11,702 nt of DNA from an uncultured Lachnospiraceae bacterium (GTDB lineage: Bacteria > Bacillota > Clostridia > Lachnospirales > Lachnospiraceae): contig CACZPG010000183.1 in the NCBI GenBank assembly GCA_902782965.1, forward strand, positions 1 to 11,702. Reading direction: 5' to 3'. The translations under genes and the position numbers were made by a program. Under the pieces are notes generated by a model, which searched no databases, had not been told where the DNA came from, and saw only the letters and a list, made by a program, of their open reading frames with translations. Below, piece after piece: positions 1-7,205 of the stretch; position 1 is the stretch's first letter; every line of letters begins with the position of its first letter.

Positions 1-792
1 ACAGGCATTTTCAATCTCTATAGGTTCACTCGTACTATCATTTGAACCTTCTATGTAGAGTGATTTATATTCTTTATCCGGATAATAAGCCTTTATACTG
101 ATAGGGTCAAAAAAGATAGTTCTTTGATTGGAGTATATATCATACGCCAGAATCAATCCATACTTTATCCCCTGATAATCTCCCTCATACATATGAATAA
201 ATATTTCATCTTCATCTATCCATTTATAGGTTTCCTCTGAACCGGGGCTGATCAGCCTGTACTGTTCACTAAAATCCCTTGGTGTTACAGAATTATCTTC
301 ATCCTCGCTATGAGCAACATACATATTCCGATTACGCATGAGCTTTTTATATTTATAAGCCATGGTAATATAATCCGTTTCATTTGTGATTTTTATCTCG
401 TCGATCTTCTTTCCTGTATCTCCAAAAAGAGTTTTTACTATTTGTTCTTCTTCTGCTTTTCCATCACCGACAAGTCTTGAACGGTAAACATTTATACCCG
501 GAACATCCGGAATAGTATATGATGCATTTATATTAAAGGTTTTACCGCCTGCAGCAAGTGATTCCTCCCATGAAATCCGGTCTCCATAAACATCACGAAG
601 AGGCTGACCACCCTGAACAACCTTTAGTGAATCTGCATCACCATCCGACGCACTGTCTTCAGCTACGCTGTTTTCCACTCCGTCAGAACCATAATCATCA
701 ACGATCACTTCACTTTTTCCACATGCTGCAAGTGATAATGTGAGCATAAAGCTGAGTAATAGACAGCCTGCCCGTTTGTTAAATTTTTTCAT
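1..792 (-). CDS. Secreted lipoprotein of unknown function, C-terminus off the window
   Basis: An uninterrupted minus-strand frame of 264 codons starts at the ATG at 792-790 and runs off the left edge, so the C-terminus is missing. The start follows an AAAGGGG ribosome site five bases upstream. The N-terminus is a lipoprotein signal: KK and KR charges, a hydrophobic stretch (residues 10-23) and a lipobox LAAC with the lipidated cysteine at residue 24. Mature residues 25-55 are acidic and Ser/Asp-rich, a likely flexible tether, followed by a globular region containing VPGINVYRSRLV and many acidic and tyrosine residues. The protein should sit on the outer face of the membrane. I do not recognise a catalytic motif. 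It vaguely resembles uncharacterised Lachnospiraceae lipoproteins (a DUF6034-like possibility, from memory and untested). It begins 46 bases after dus and may be cotranscribed with it. The lipoprotein call is firm; the function is unknown. Confidence 0.85.
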   Translation of the reverse strand, partial: MKKFNKRAGCLLLSFMLTLSLAACGKSEVIVDDYGSDGVENSVAEDSASDGDADSLKVVQGGQPLRDVYGDRISWEESLAAGGKTFNINASYTIPDVPGINVYRSRLVGDGKAEEEQIVKTLFGDTGKKIDEIKITNETDYITMAYKYKKLMRNRNMYVAHSEDEDNSVTPRDFSEQYRLISPGSEETYKWIDEDEIFIHMYEGDYQGIKYGLILAYDIYSNQRTIFFDPISIKAYYPDKEYKSLYIEGSNDSTSEPIEIENAC

Positions 793-838
793 TTTTTACC
801 CCTTTAACCTTTTTACTATTAACCTTTCGCCTGTCACA

Positions 839-1891
839 TTATAATTGTGTTAGTATCATCTGAACTGCTGACTTATATTCATTTAACCGATTCACTTTAT
901 GAATCTCTCTTAACTGTTTTTTCTCCAGACCCAATCCCTGAGCGAAATAACTCCAAAGCTCCTTCATCTTCATAACAACCTGTTTTTCATTAGACATTTC
1001 TGTGATATAGGCTTCCATTATCTCATTTATGAAGTGACGGAAGGTTTCTAATTCAGGATATATCAGACTTTTCTCATCTGAAGCCGTCTCATTTTCCGAG
1101 CCTTGTTCATAATGTTTTTTTATTCTGGCCGGAAGCTCAGGATTCATAAGCGCTCCCCTTCCAATCATATATAAACCTTCCTGGTTCCGATTAAGAAAAC
1201 CCGATTTTGTTACTCTGTATATATTGTCAAATGTTTCCAGCGAAGTAATATCGCCATTGTAACAGATTAATGTTTCAGAAAAAACAGCATCTAACGACTT
1301 TTTAAATTGATCAAGATGAACTTCTCCGGAATAGAATTCATTTCTAAGTCGAGGATGAACAATCAGTTCTGATATCGGATATTTCTTATATATCTCCAGA
1401 ATGTCATCCCATTCAGACAGAAATTCCATACCCAGCCTTGTTTTGATTGAGATTTTCATTCTGTCTATATCATCCGATTTTTTCAAATCCGGTTTACTAC
1501 CAGCCAGACTAACTTTTCCAGCCAGCCCGTCATATATCTCATACAGGAATCTGTCCAGCTCGTCTGTTCTGTCCAGAAATCCCGCTCCACGACCTTTAGA
1601 GGTAACTGTCCCCGACGGGCATCCCAGATTCAGATTTACTTCCCGATATCCAAGCTCTGCCAGCTGAAGTGCGATCATTATAAAAAGTTCCGAATCATTA
1701 GTAAGTATCTGAGGAACCAGTGATGGCACCTTATTATTTTCCGGATGGACATCTCTCAGTTCCCGCCCCTTTAAATGGCTCGCAGTAAGAAAAGGGGTGA
1801 AATATTTATCCACCCCTCCGTAGTACTTTTCAAATGCATTTCTGAAAATATATGTAGTTATCCCCTCCATGGGTGCAAGGTATAATAACAT
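839..1891 (-). CDS. dus: tRNA-dihydrouridine synthase (Dus family)
   Basis: A 350-residue FMN-dependent enzyme that reduces uridine to dihydrouridine in tRNA, in the cytoplasm. The TIM-barrel opens with LAPMEGIT (residues 5-12). The active-site motif NLNLGCPSG (86-94) carries the catalytic cysteine at 91, SIKTRLG holds the conserved lysine at 150, H179 lies in VHPR, and FMN-phosphate contacts are NGDI (212-215) and IGRGALMNP (243-251). The start at 1891 is preferred because AGAGGA lies six bases upstream and because Dus proteins begin right before the LAPM motif. A longer in-frame start at 2044 would run back into yhaM. Unusual points are an extra segment of about 16 residues before the SIKTRLG motif and HPRLR where bacterial Dus proteins usually have HGRT. 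The A/B/C subfamily was not assigned. It starts 25 bases after yhaM and is probably cotranscribed with it. Confidence 0.93.
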   Translation of the reverse strand: MLLYLAPMEGITTYIFRNAFEKYYGGVDKYFTPFLTASHLKGRELRDVHPENNKVPSLVPQILTNDSELFIMIALQLAELGYREVNLNLGCPSGTVTSKGRGAGFLDRTDELDRFLYEIYDGLAGKVSLAGSKPDLKKSDDIDRMKISIKTRLGMEFLSEWDDILEIYKKYPISELIVHPRLRNEFYSGEVHLDQFKKSLDAVFSETLICYNGDITSLETFDNIYRVTKSGFLNRNQEGLYMIGRGALMNPELPARIKKHYEQGSENETASDEKSLIYPELETFRHFINEIMEAYITEMSNEKQVVMKMKELWSYFAQGLGLEKKQLREIHKVNRLNEYKSAVQMILTQL

Positions 1892-1916
1892 AATTCCTCT
1901 CAGCTTAATTAGTTCC

Positions 1917-2855
1917 TTATATAGTTCTTCTAACATTTGAATCAAACAGTTTCTGGAACCCAAGCCATTCGTTATTGTCAGGATTTGCCAGAAGCAGTTC
2001 CTTGAAGCTTTCCATCTTGGCATCAGTATCATCAGCATAGGCAAGCGCCATAGCCTCCATCAGCCCTGGTTTCTTAGGTGAACCGAATTCCAGTTTTCCA
2101 TGATGTGCCAGTATACAATGCTCCAGTTCTCCAAGAAGTAAATGCGGAAATCCTTCTATAGCATTAGCACGGTCTCTGACCATCATTGTTCCCATCACTA
2201 TATGGCCCAGAAGATTTCCCTCATCAGTATAATCATTCTGTGGGAAATCGGAAATTTCATACAGTTTTCCAATATCGTGACAAATAGCAGCTGTAAGAAG
2301 AAGGTCACGATTTAACATCGGATAATTCTTAGAGAAGAAGTCACAGATTCTGGTTACTGAAAGAGTATGCTCCAAAAGACCTCCTATAAAACCATGGTGC
2401 ACTGACTTTGCAGCACTGTGACGTTTAAACTTCTTGATAAACTGGTCATCCTCCACGAAGAAGCTATACAGAAGTTTCTTTAAATGCTCTTCTTCTACAG
2501 AGTCAATAAACTTCTTCAGTTCGGAATACATCTCTTCAGTATTATATTCAGAGGTAGGCATATAATCAGAAATATCCACTTCACTTTCCTGTATTCTCTG
2601 AGCTCTCTTAATATTAAACTGAAGAGAATTATTGAAGCTGGTAATCTGTCCACTAACCTTGATATAATCCATAGCATCGAAATGTTCAATGGCATTGCTC
2701 AGGTCCCATACCTTTCCGTCTATAACTCCTGTTTTATCCTGCAGTACAAGGCTGTAGTAGGTTTTACCCGTCTTGGACTGTGCAACTATTTTAGATTTAC
2801 AGAAATAAATGTCTGTAATATTATCCCCTTCGCGAAGAGTGTTGATATAATTCAT
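1917..2855 (-). CDS. yhaM: 3'-5' exoribonuclease YhaM-type (OB-fold plus HD domain)
   Basis: This 312-residue protein matches the Bacillus YhaM layout and length (about 314). An N-terminal OB-fold nucleic-acid binding domain (about 1-90, with VIDGKVWD and VSGQI) precedes a metal-dependent HD hydrolase domain (about 145-290). Visible metal ligands are H163 in LLEHTLSV, the H193-D194 pair in AICHDIGKLYE, H218, H251-H252 in LAHHGK and D275-D276. Members of the family trim RNA, and in some reports DNA, from the 3' end in the cytoplasm. The ATG at 2855 is preceded by AAGGAGA seven bases upstream, a strong ribosome site. It lies downstream of the palindromic repeat cluster and 25 bases upstream of dus, so both genes of this pair act on RNA. 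I could not pick a clear promoter in the 150-base gap before it. Strong family call; the substrate is inferred from family. Confidence 0.93.
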   Translation of the reverse strand: MNYINTLREGDNITDIYFCKSKIVAQSKTGKTYYSLVLQDKTGVIDGKVWDLSNAIEHFDAMDYIKVSGQITSFNNSLQFNIKRAQRIQESEVDISDYMPTSEYNTEEMYSELKKFIDSVEEEHLKKLLYSFFVEDDQFIKKFKRHSAAKSVHHGFIGGLLEHTLSVTRICDFFSKNYPMLNRDLLLTAAICHDIGKLYEISDFPQNDYTDEGNLLGHIVMGTMMVRDRANAIEGFPHLLLGELEHCILAHHGKLEFGSPKKPGLMEAMALAYADDTDAKMESFKELLLANPDNNEWLGFQKLFDSNVRRTI

Positions 2856-2896
2856 GTATAGTCTCCTTCGGAATATAATTCACTGATATTAATATA

Positions 2897-2938
2897 TTAC
2901 TTCGAGAAATTATCTCTTCGAGCGCATTCCCTGCGCGA
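2897..2938 (-). repeat. Palindromic repeat, direct copy 2 (42 bases)
   Basis: Identical over 42 bases to 2945-2986, giving a 48-base period (16 codons). On the minus strand it contains a hairpin with stem GCGCA/TGCGC around a GGGAA loop, then an imperfect GAGA/TCTC inverted segment, then GAAGTAA. It lies in the gap between the aminotransferase and yhaM, about 40 bases before the yhaM start. It is probably a short dispersed repeat; the mobility type is unknown. Confidence 0.85.
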
Positions 2939-2944
2939 TTTAGT

Positions 2945-2986
2945 TTACTTCGAGAAATTATCTCTTCGAGCGCATTCCCTGCGCGA
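2945..2986 (-). repeat. Palindromic repeat, direct copy 1 (42 bases)
   Basis: Identical over 42 bases to the copy at 2897-2938. It carries the same GCGCA-GGGAA-TGCGC hairpin on the minus strand. The six bases between the copies differ from those beyond the second copy, so the conserved unit appears to be 42 bases rather than 48. This copy also forms one arm of the longer hairpin at 2951-3003. Confidence 0.85.
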
Positions 2987-3003
2987 GAAGAGATAATTTC
3001 GAG
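2951..3003 (-). repeat. Long hairpin: inverted half-copy facing direct copy 1
   Basis: Arms 2951-2974 and 2980-3003 are each 24 bases around a five-base loop (2975-2979). They pair at 20 of 24 positions, and the four mismatches fall as two symmetric GA/TC dinucleotides. The element begins two bases after the aminotransferase stop codon. In the messenger it would fold into a strong stem directly after the stop. It is not followed by a run of U, so it does not look like a classic intrinsic terminator. A role in 3'-end stabilisation or an origin as a REP-like or MITE-like insertion are both possible. Confidence 0.8.
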
Positions 3004-3005
3004 TT

Positions 3006-4163
3006 TCATAATCGGCTCACAAATCTCTCTATCCTTTCTAACGCCTCTTTAAGCTGATCAATCGAGTAAGCATAGGATATTCTCAGGAATCCTTCTCCCG
3101 AATCACCAAATGCATTCCCCGGAACCACCGCAAGCTGTTCTTCCTTCAGCAATCGTGTAGCGAACTCATCTGAGGACATTCCGAAACTCTTTATATTAGG
3201 AAAGATATAGAAAGCTCCCATTGGTTCAAAGGCAGGCATACCCAGTTCCATCAATCTTTTGTATAGAAATCTACGTCTCTCGTCATAGGATTTTCTCATC
3301 ATGGCAATATCCTTATCACCATTCTTCACTGCTTCAACTGCTGCATACTGACTGGTTGTCGGAGCACACATTATACAGAACTGATGTATCTTAGTCATAA
3401 GTCCTGCAACTCTTTCAGGAGCAAGTGCATAACCAAGTCTCCATCCTGTCATGGCATATGCTTTCGAGAAGCCATTTACTATTATTGTTCTCTCCTTCAT
3501 TCCAGGAAGAGAGCCTATGGAGAAATGTCCTTTCTCGGCATAGGTAAGCTCGGAATAGATTTCATCAGATATCACGAAGATATCATGTTTCTTACATAAA
3601 TCTGCTATCGGAAGCAGATCCTCTCTGGTCATGACCGCTCCGGTCGGATTATTAGGATAGGACAGAATAAGAACCTTGGTCTTATCAGTAATAGCAGCTT
3701 CCAGCTCCTGCTTAGTCAGTTTGAACTGATTCTCATTCTTCAGATCAATTGTAACCGGCACGCCACCTGCAAGTGCCGCACACGGAACATATGACACATA
3801 ACAAGGCTCCGGAATGATCACCTCATCCCCGGGATTTATAAGTGCTCTCAGGGCAAGGTCAATTCCTTCCGATCCTCCAACAGTGATCAGACATTCCTTA
3901 AGTGGATCATAATGAACATTATATTTCTGTCCATACCATCTGCATAATTCACTCCTGAGCTCCATAAGCCCGGAATTTGAGGTATAGAAAGTCTTTCCTC
4001 TTTCAAGAGAATAGATTCCTTCATCAACCACATGCCAGGGTGTCTCAAAATCAGGCTCACCCACACCAAGTGAAATGGCGTCAGGCATCTCACTGACTAT
4101 ATCAAAGAATTTTCTTATTCCGGACGGTTTTATCGAGTCCGCAACTTTACTAATTTCTCTCAT
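3006..4163 (-). CDS. PLP-dependent aminotransferase, class I/II (aspartate/aromatic aminotransferase-like)
   Basis: A 385-residue fold-type I aminotransferase of normal family length. Family landmarks are SLGVGEPDF near the N-terminus (31-39), YPNNPTG (169-175) with the cofactor-ring asparagine at 172, SDEIYSEL (199-206) with D200 and Y203, the Schiff-base lysine K234 in GFSKAYAMTGWRLGY, and R361 in FLRISYAYS for the substrate carboxylate. It transfers amino groups between an amino acid and a 2-oxo acid in the cytoplasm. The exact substrate cannot be read from sequence; aspartate, aromatic amino acids or alanine are all possible (AspC/PatA-like group). The ATG at 4163 follows AAAGGA. The gene lies 132 bases downstream of an Lrp/AsnC-type regulator that probably controls it. 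Its stop is followed two bases later by the palindromic repeat cluster, but the C-terminus (ALERIERFVSRL) looks complete. Confidence 0.93.
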   Translation of the reverse strand: MREISKVADSIKPSGIRKFFDIVSEMPDAISLGVGEPDFETPWHVVDEGIYSLERGKTFYTSNSGLMELRSELCRWYGQKYNVHYDPLKECLITVGGSEGIDLALRALINPGDEVIIPEPCYVSYVPCAALAGGVPVTIDLKNENQFKLTKQELEAAITDKTKVLILSYPNNPTGAVMTREDLLPIADLCKKHDIFVISDEIYSELTYAEKGHFSIGSLPGMKERTIIVNGFSKAYAMTGWRLGYALAPERVAGLMTKIHQFCIMCAPTTSQYAAVEAVKNGDKDIAMMRKSYDERRRFLYKRLMELGMPAFEPMGAFYIFPNIKSFGMSSDEFATRLLKEEQLAVVPGNAFGDSGEGFLRISYAYSIDQLKEALERIERFVSRL

Positions 4164-4295
4164 TTATATTCCTTTATTGCATATTTCCATTATGCTGATA
4201 CTCATCTGATATTATCTTTAACTTCTTCTACAAAGCTTTAAGATGAATGCCAGGTTCTGTTCAATACTTCTACTATATTCAATACCACTACTAAT

Positions 4296-4784
4296 CTAAG
4301 CCATTCCTTCAATGCGTGAATCTTCACCACGTCCCTCAGTCATAATAACCTTATGATCTTTATATTTCTTAAGTACGAAATATGTGGCCGTAGACACTAC
4401 CGAATCCATTGGAGCTATCTTCTCATATACAAAATGTGATATATCTTTCAGGGAATCACCTTCAATGGATAGAATCAGATCATTACTGGAACCAGACATG
4501 AGAAATACGGATTTTACTTCTTCAAACTTGCTGATTCTCGTAGATATTCTGTCGAAGCCTTCACCCCTTACAGGAGATATTTTCACACCTATAAGCGCTG
4601 ATACTCTTTCTTCACCCAGCTTATCCCAGTCTATAAGAGTATGATATCCACAGATGATTTTCTCATCCTCCATTTTCTTAATCTCTGAAGTTACTTCTTC
4701 CTCAGAACGTCCTATCATTGCAGCTATCTCTGCCGGTGTCAGACGGCTGTTGGTTTCAAGAAGCCTTAATATTTCTCTTCTCAT
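4296..4784 (-). CDS. Lrp/AsnC family transcriptional regulator
   Basis: 162 residues. The N-terminal winged helix-turn-helix (about 1-50) includes LLETNSRLTPAEIAAMIG and a recognition helix around SEEEVTSEIKKME. It is followed by a RAM/AsnC-type ligand-binding domain (about 60-138) with the characteristic SGSSNDLILSIEG turn and a strand ending in TYFVLKKYK. A polar 20-residue tail extends past this domain. Such proteins form dimers or octamers on DNA and sense amino acids or related metabolites. The start at 4784 is chosen because AAAGGAA lies seven bases upstream; an in-frame ATG at 4838 would add 18 basic residues but has no ribosome site. It lies directly upstream of the aminotransferase, which suggests local control of amino acid metabolism. 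Its target sites are not identifiable here. Confidence 0.9.
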   Translation of the reverse strand: MRREILRLLETNSRLTPAEIAAMIGRSEEEVTSEIKKMEDEKIICGYHTLIDWDKLGEERVSALIGVKISPVRGEGFDRISTRISKFEEVKSVFLMSGSSNDLILSIEGDSLKDISHFVYEKIAPMDSVVSTATYFVLKKYKDHKVIMTEGRGEDSRIEGMA

Positions 4785-4807
4785 TTCTATTTCCTTTCTA
4801 AGAGAAC

Positions 4808-4836
4808 GAGTCCGGAAGAACCATCTCTTCAGACTC
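4808..4836 (-). other. Possible hairpin in the lrp leader / after the histidine kinase
   Basis: GAGTC (4808-4812) pairs with GACTC (4832-4836), and GAAGA (4815-4819) pairs with TCTTC (4826-4830), around a six-base loop with a small asymmetric bulge. On the minus strand it is followed by GTTCTCTT, a poor U-tract. It sits between the kinase stop (4850) and the regulator's ribosome site, so it could be a weak terminator or leader structure, or could arise by chance. Confidence 0.3.
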
Positions 4837-4849
4837 ATTTATGAATTAA

Positions 4850-6409
4850 TTAGAATTTCGTTGGATTTACAAGGATTTCTGTTTCTCCCGAATGGGTTCC
4901 GGCAGATTTAACCTTAGTCAGGGTAAATACAAATCTGGAACCTTCCCCTTCCTTACTATACACTTCTATACTTTCATTATGTGCTTTTATTATCTCTCGG
5001 GTTATGGCGAGTCCCAGACCTGTTCCTGCCTTATCCTTGCCTCGGCTGGTATCATCCTTATAGAATCTTGTCCAGATCTTCTTCTGGGTATCCTCATTCA
5101 TACCGATACCCTCATCCTTGACAATTACTTCCAGCTTCTCACCCTTCTCATTTATATCAATAAATATTCTCTTTCCTTCAGGAGTGAATTTAATCGCATT
5201 ATCAAGAAGGTTATACACAACCTGCTGAATCTTAGTCTTATCAGCATTTACAATTGTTGCCTCAGCATGATTGTTCAGATAGATTGCTATATTCTTATCT
5301 ATACATTTAATCTCAAAGGTATTTAATGTTGTTCTTAATATATCTATGAAATCAAATTCAGTAAGATTCAGATAAGGACCATAGATTTCAAGCCTGTTAA
5401 GATCCAGAAGTCCCTGGGTAAGCTTCGTCAGTCTGTTAGTCTCATCCAGTACTATTCCCAGATATCTGTCCTGTTTCTCCGGAGGGATTGTACCATCCTG
5501 CATAGCAGTCACATATCCCCTTATGGAAGTTAACGGACTTCTGAAATCATGGGAAATGTTAGAAATGAATTCATGCCTGTATTCTTCCAGCTTGGAAAGC
5601 TCCGAAGCCATATACTCCATAGAATTCGCCAGCTGGCCTATCTCATCATCTGAATCAATGCCCGTCTCTGTGTCAAAGTCTCCCTTGGAGAAATCCTCTG
5701 CCACATCAGTAAGCTTCTTAATAGGTTTAATGATCTTTCTTGAAATAATACCAAGAAATGCAAACGCAATAATGATAATAACAAGACATGGAATGAAACT
5801 GATGCTGTAAATACTTCTCATCATTTCATTTATTTCAAGAGTAGTTGAATGGGTAATAAGTGCCCCGGCATGAACCTGGCTTAATTTCTCACCTTCAGAA
5901 CTATATCTTGAAAATGTAATCGGTGTATTTACAGTGATGACATTTCCACTGTAAATCCCATAGAAATCTCCTACCTTGTAAAAGCTGGAATGAATGTCAT
6001 AGCCCGAATCAAGGGCATATATACTGGTCGGAAGCTTCTTGGTCATAGAAATGGCATTAGCTGACTCACCCGATGTAGATTTCTCAGAATCCTCACTTCC
6101 AAGATAATCAAAATATCCTGAGGTTGCGACCAGACGTCCACTCTCGTCTACATACCATATGTCTGAATCCAGCGTCTGAGAATAATAATCAAATATCTCC
6201 GCCAGCTGTGCGGCATTAGTCTCACCCTTGACGTAGGAAGAAACCGCCTGGGAGGCTATAAGGGTAGCCTCATTAGAGATAGTTTTCTGTTTCTCATCGA
6301 TCAGGCTTCTCCTGGTGAACACAGAAATAAAAATTATCAGAAATCCAAATGATATTATGAGTATCATAAGGAACGATATATATATTCTGTCTAATAGTGA
6401 ATGCTGCAT
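4850..6409 (-). CDS. Membrane sensor histidine kinase (HAMP, HisKA, HATPase)
   Basis: 519 residues with the complete sensor-kinase layout. TM1 is about 10-32, an extracytoplasmic sensor region about 33-202, TM2 about 203-225, a HAMP linker about 222-276 with DEIGQLANSM, the HisKA H-box FISNISHDFRSPLTSI with the phosphorylated H287, the N-box NLLDNAIKFT (400-409), the G1 box DEGIGM (432-437), an F-box-like WTRFYK and the G2 box GTGLGLAI (462-469). It autophosphorylates H287 in response to an unknown external signal and passes the phosphate to the adjacent regulator. The sensor region is hydrophilic with no motif I recognise. The ATG at 6409 lies six bases after the regulator's stop, and the AAGGA at the end of the regulator's reading frame serves as ribosome site, so the two genes are translationally coupled. 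A 19-residue polar tail follows the ATPase domain. Confidence 0.95.
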   Translation of the reverse strand: MQHSLLDRIYISFLMILIISFGFLIIFISVFTRRSLIDEKQKTISNEATLIASQAVSSYVKGETNAAQLAEIFDYYSQTLDSDIWYVDESGRLVATSGYFDYLGSEDSEKSTSGESANAISMTKKLPTSIYALDSGYDIHSSFYKVGDFYGIYSGNVITVNTPITFSRYSSEGEKLSQVHAGALITHSTTLEINEMMRSIYSISFIPCLVIIIIAFAFLGIISRKIIKPIKKLTDVAEDFSKGDFDTETGIDSDDEIGQLANSMEYMASELSKLEEYRHEFISNISHDFRSPLTSIRGYVTAMQDGTIPPEKQDRYLGIVLDETNRLTKLTQGLLDLNRLEIYGPYLNLTEFDFIDILRTTLNTFEIKCIDKNIAIYLNNHAEATIVNADKTKIQQVVYNLLDNAIKFTPEGKRIFIDINEKGEKLEVIVKDEGIGMNEDTQKKIWTRFYKDDTSRGKDKAGTGLGLAITREIIKAHNESIEVYSKEGEGSRFVFTLTKVKSAGTHSGETEILVNPTKF

Positions 6410-6415
6410 AAAACA

Positions 6416-7141
6416 CTAATCCTTCTTAACTTCAAACTTATAACCTATTCTCCAAACAGTGGAAATTGACCAGTTATTATCTCCATCCAGTTTCTCACGA
6501 AGTCTCTTGATATGAACATCAACTGTTCTGGAATCACCTATAAAATCATATCCCCAAAGCTGATTCAGCAGCTGATCTCTTGTAAAGACCTGATTAGGAT
6601 GTGTCGCAAGGAAATACAGAAGCTCCAGTTCCTTCGGTGGCATCTCTACCTCGCGCCCCTTGTAAGTTACAGTATAATTGGAAATATTAACTATAAGATT
6701 CGGATACTCAGCATAGTCGCCTACATGCTGAGCATCTTCTATATCAACAGTCTGAACATCTTCAGCCTTGGAAGGTCCGGAACGTCTGAGAACGGCTCCG
6801 ACTCTTGCAACAAGTTCATTTGAATCAAAAGGCTTCACGATATAATCATCTGCGCCCATTTTAAGACCGAGAACCTTATCAAATACCTCACCCTTTGCAG
6901 AAAGCATGATTACAGGAGTTTCTTTAGTTTTTCTTATCTCCTGACATACTTCATAGCCATCCATTCCGGGAAGCATTATATCCAGCAGGATAAGATCCGG
7001 ATTATAAACATTTAACAGTTTAAGGGCTTCTTCTCCATCTGATGCAGTTTCTGTATCATACTGTTCCTTTTCAAGATAAAGAGAAATCAGCTCTGCTATA
7101 TTCTCATCATCATCTACTATCAAAACCTTCTGTTTAATCAT
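6416..7141 (-). CDS. OmpR/PhoB family response regulator
   Basis: 241 residues. The receiver domain (1-118) has the acidic pocket D10-D12, the phosphorylation site D54 in LILLDIMLPG, S81 in IMLSAKGE and K103 in IVKPF. A linker of about 25 residues, acidic and unlike the flanking domains, leads to a winged-helix DNA-binding domain (about 145-237) with PPKELELLYFLATHPNQVF, the recognition helix region SRTVDVHIKRLREKL and the C-terminal hairpin WRIGYKFE. It is the partner of the kinase that begins six bases downstream. The start at 7141 follows AGAAGG nine bases upstream. The 64-base gap before it may hold its own promoter, but I could not assign clear -35 and -10 boxes. Closest functional class is PhoP/PhoB/VicR-like; the regulon is unknown. 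Confidence 0.95.
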   Translation of the reverse strand: MIKQKVLIVDDDENIAELISLYLEKEQYDTETASDGEEALKLLNVYNPDLILLDIMLPGMDGYEVCQEIRKTKETPVIMLSAKGEVFDKVLGLKMGADDYIVKPFDSNELVARVGAVLRRSGPSKAEDVQTVDIEDAQHVGDYAEYPNLIVNISNYTVTYKGREVEMPPKELELLYFLATHPNQVFTRDQLLNQLWGYDFIGDSRTVDVHIKRLREKLDGDNNWSISTVWRIGYKFEVKKD

Positions 7142-7205
7142 ACGCCCATCCCTTCTGCATACTCTCTAAAATATAACTTGATTCTAATCATTAACCACTG
7201 CTGTT

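Noticed and set aside
1892..2044. In-frame extension of dus to an ATG at 2044
   Set aside because: It would overlap the yhaM coding region by about 128 bases and add 51 residues with no Dus similarity, while the ATG at 1891 has a good ribosome site and directly precedes the conserved LAPM motif.
2951..3003. Intrinsic terminator of the aminotransferase
   Set aside because: The stem is strong, but the bases after it on the minus strand (TCTCGAAGTAAACTAAAT side) lack a T-run, and a second repeat copy follows. It fits a repeat element better.
4164..4295. Riboswitch or promoter in the 132-base gap before the aminotransferase
   Set aside because: I found no conserved aptamer-like pairing and no convincing -35/-10 pair; TTGAAC and TAATAT occur but not at suitable spacing.
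4785..4838. Longer Lrp start at 4838
   Set aside because: No ribosome site precedes it, and the added basic residues lie before the normal family N-terminus. The ATG at 4784 has AAAGGAA at proper distance.
7142..7205. Promoter for the response regulator (TATATT near 7170)
   Set aside because: A TATATT is present, but the base group 17 bases upstream (GTGGTT) is a poor -35 match, so I do not call it.
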